NCBI GenBank assembly: GCA_016808115.1
Contig: JAEQBH010009449.1
Location: forward strand, 158,558 to 222,557
Direction of reading: 5' to 3'
From: Tetrastigma voinierianum
Taxonomy: Eukaryota; Streptophyta; Magnoliopsida; Vitales; Vitaceae
DNA length: 64,000 bases
Shown one piece after another: positions 60,531-64,000 of the stretch (position 1 is the stretch's first letter; the number at the start of each line of letters is the position of its first letter). The translations under genes were made by a program, and so were the position numbers. The notes below the pieces were generated by a model. The model searched no databases, was not told the origin of the DNA, and saw nothing but the letters and a program-made list of their open reading frames with translations.

Positions 60531-63500
60531 GGTAAAATTTTTGATATGAAATGTCCACTGCTATTGATTACAGAAGCATATTGACATGGTGAGTTGTTGA
60601 TGCAGAACAAATCCAAAACGAGTTTCGTTATTCATTTTAATATATCTGGAGACAAAACAGATATGGGAGTGAAAATAGTTGAGTTATGAGGTGTTGTGAT
60701 ACTCTTTTCTCCTTAGGTGATCTGATGATAAAGAGTCGCACCAAGCCCTGATGAAACCAAGGAAAGGAAAGAAATGCCAAGAGAAATGATTCTTTCTGAT
60801 GTTTGATTTTCATATGAGAAATTTCCAAGAAAATCAAATTATAATTAAATGTAAATGAGTTGTTATTTAATTTTATATTGTTAAGCTAAAATAATAAGAT
60901 GAGTTTGAAGTAGCAAATAAAAATAATTTATTGGATTTTAAGTCTTTTTTTGTGTAGTAGGTATATATATAAATTAAAGAAAGTCAACTATAATTAAAAA
61001 TGAGTTTGTTATTTAATCTTTTATAGCTTACAAGTCAAATAAATAAATTTATTCAGTATGTTAGAAATTCTTTACTGATTTTTGTTTTTGTGAAATGAAA
61101 ATAGAAGTAATCCAAATGACACTCAAGTTTATTAGTTCCTTTTGATCATTTGTAGTTTTGAATTCTATGCTAGGAGTAAAAATGTTCAATAGTATTTTGT
61201 GTCTTCATTTATGCCCAATTTTCAAAGGAAGTTCTGTATACATTTTTTATCAATCAGTTTTAATTTTTTTTGTAAATAATATTGTTTGATTTTGAAGGTT
61301 TGTACAATTTTAGGAATTGGTTTTTATTTTTATTTTCTTTTATGTTAACTCCAATTTTCGGAAGCCCTAAAATTTATAGCTGTTTCTTGTGCTAGAAGTT
61401 GCTTGTTATGTCCTACGCCATTACTTGTAAAGTTTCTTTCCATATTTTTCTCATTTTTCAAATTCTTTTAGAAACTTAAAAGGAATTTATGTTTATGAAG
61501 TTATTTAGGTCTATGTAATATAAAACATCAATTTGTAGTTTATAAATGATTCTTAGAAATATTTCATTGTAGTTAATATCTAATTTGTCTATTTGATTTT
61601 TTTCTTTTGTTAATATGATTTGTTTTTCTACCATATGTTTAAATATAGAGGCCTGAACTGGGGTTTCTTTCTGAGGCATTGCTTTGGCATTAGTGTTAGA
61701 GATGGAAGCTTGCAACTATATCTATGTTTGATGTGTCATATTTACTCAGTATCTATAATTTGAAATTATTATTTTGATATCATGTTTTTGTTATGCTTAT
61801 CCTATTAGTATGCAGAATATAAAAGATGAAGAAAATGTGAAGCATTTGAGGCATCTTTTCTGAAGATCGTATTGTGTTTTATTATTTAAGTTTGTATATT
61901 ATCTTAATGAAAGTTCTAAATTATGCCTTATTTTTGTATCAAGAAAATATTATTGAAAAGACATATCTATATTGAAATGTATAATATTTGTCTTCATTAA
62001 AGTTTATTTCAAGAAGTGAATTTATTGGGATTTTAATTCAACAAAACAAGGTTCTGTTTTTTTTTAATTTTTAATTTTTATGATACTAATTTGATTATTA
62101 TTTTTGAAAGATATCAATATTGGATTTTAGACTAATTGACGTTAGTACAAACACAAATATATAGAATAACTGAACAAGAGCTATTAATTAGCAATAGATA
62201 TGGTGTAAAGTTAACACCAAGATGCTCTCAACATATCATGGAAAGAAACACCTCTTGCAAGAAATGAACTTTAAATATTGAATGAGTGAAATTATTTGTT
62301 CATTACTCATTTAACAATTATAGTTATAAAGGGTATAAAATAAGACTAGTATAGAAACAATGATCCTTAACACCAATTTTGCATATATGACAAATCTAAC
62401 AGTAATATGCCTTGGGTAAGTTGGTATGTTCTCAAATGTTTGCTGCTCAAAAACACATCTGATTAGAAAAATAAAAAGGATGGAATGTTAACTCCAATAA
62501 GCCAAATGTTTTTAGAGGTCTTTTCTTGAGCATAAAGCAACACCAGCATGAATGAATATGTAGTTATGCACAAACTTTAATTCCCTTTTGTCTACTCTAA
62601 TTTTATTATTACTCCATCCTTAACACCTTTCAAAATTATTATCATTTTATTGATTTTATCACATACCCATGGTGGAACATAATCATGTGGAGTAACGAAT
62701 CAATAGGCTGCCATTTTCATTAATTGGCTTTTCCTAATTAAGCATTTTGGGAAAGTTTACGGACATAAAAAGGGAAAAAAAGGAAAAATTAGGATATTTG
62801 TTGTTAGGTTTCAAATACCTAGCATGTTGATTTTGATGTGATAATACAACATGTTATTTGGTGGTAGTAGTGTTAATATATCAGATGATAGCTTTAAGGA
62901 TATATTTGTCTCTTATAAATTTATATTCACTAGTTTTTAGAAGTCTCTTTTATTGTATTTTGAAGGTTCATCTACTCCTTAAACATGATATGATGATTTT
63001 AGTAGGAAACTAAAAATGTCTCTTGATTATTATAAAATACAACATGCTTGATAAATCTTAGTATTTCTATGATGGATAATATTTCTAAATTGAATCAAAT
63101 TGTATTAATTTTGTTTAAAATGATATTACATATTCTTATACTTGCTATATTTAGACATCCAACTTAAACAACAATTTCTTGATTGATGCACTCAATTTCC
63201 CAAATTCAAGCTTAAGCAAGTTTTGTAGTTATAAAAAAATGTGAATGATATTTTTATTATAAAAAACTAAACTAATTTTATTTTAATGAATTAGCAACAT
63301 TAACAAATTAAAAGAAATTAATAGATAACTAATTCATAAGAGACTTTTTGAAAAAAATAAAAACTCGTCTGGCACTTTAAAAAATAGGGTAAAAGTGGAT
63401 GAAATTGTTTGCAAGGAAAACGTCCTTAGAAGTGATAAGAATGACAAGGAAGAGAGATAAGTGGAAAGAGAGTGGATGAGAAAGAAATGATTTTGTAATC

Positions 63501-64000
63501 AACATGGGGTAATTCAAAACATGCAAAAAAAAACAATGCAATCATCAAGCCAAGACTGATAAATGGATGGGAGGAAGAGTTTTGAGAAGCTCCTCCTATA
63601 ACCGCCAACCTTCCAAAACAGGGTCTACTTCCTATCCTAAGACCAGACATTTCATTGTATTTATTATGTATGAGAATGGATTATTTGTTCTTTATTGGTG
63701 TTTTTTTTCTTAGATGATCTTCTGTCTATACGAGCTTTCCCTACCTGCAAGCCACTCTTACGGAAAATGTGCTATAGTGGAGGATTTAGTCTGTTTCATT
63801 GGTGAGAAAAGTTTTTTGTGTCAACACTCAAATCAATTTCTTTTTCTGTATGAGATGTGGTTTGAATCATTTGCATGGATGAGGAGTCAAAAAGATAGAA
63901 GAGGCAGCCCTAGGGGATTGAATGAAAAATGATTATTATGTATGTAAAATATTTTTTGCATTGTATTCTCGGCTTGATAACCAAACAAAACACTATAATA
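60531..64000. other. AT-rich non-coding DNA to the right edge
   Basis: Clean AT-rich sequence with no repeat partner elsewhere in the window and no coding block. The open frame 63714-63932 reads CLYELSLPASHSYGKCAIVE and has no recognised family. It could be the intron or 3' flank of the preceding exon candidates. Confidence 0.35.

Overview
This is nuclear DNA from a flowering plant, most likely a dicot. It contains Ty3/gypsy LTR retrotransposons of the Tekay/Del-like and Athila types, long AT-rich intergenic DNA, and the 5' half of an intron-containing group I WRKY transcription factor gene. The species cannot be named from the sequence. No tRNA, rRNA or CRISPR was recognised, and no long intact reading frame is present.

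Layout. 1-10193 is a minus-strand chromodomain (Tekay-like) retrotransposon with ~3.1 kb LTRs; its 3' LTR runs off the left window edge. 10194-21876 is the end of another LTR into which an Athila element (10412-21746) has inserted; this Athila has both LTRs, a tRNA-Asp-type primer site, gag, pol and a third coding region. 21877-29478 holds two copies of a second long-LTR family, and the second copy is split by a plus-strand solo LTR of the first family (25295-28019). 29479-37160 is AT-rich DNA with one LTR-like fragment. 37170-49350 is a mixture of decayed elements around a plus-strand gypsy gag-pol that has lost most of its RNase H and integrase. 49350-52740 is AT-rich and leads into the WRKY gene at 52770-54640. 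54640-64000 looks like low-copy intron or intergenic DNA with a few splice-bounded exon candidates.

Nearly every conserved protein segment, including the WRKY gene, is broken by small insertions and deletions every few tens of codons. The two LTRs of the first element also differ mainly by small indels clustered at CG-containing stretches. An incompletely polished long-read consensus explains this at least as well as biological decay, so frameshifts here should not be read automatically as pseudogenes.

The most unusual structure is in the LTRs of the first element. One LTR carries 18 perfect copies of the decamer CCTTATAAGG, a perfect CC(A/T)6GG CArG box (the MADS-domain binding consensus), within 800 bp at alternating spacings of about 36 and 46 bp. 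Beside it lies a second, higher-order array of ~20 bp TATA-like units. The array recurs with a different copy number in the partner LTR, and in degraded form in the solo LTR.
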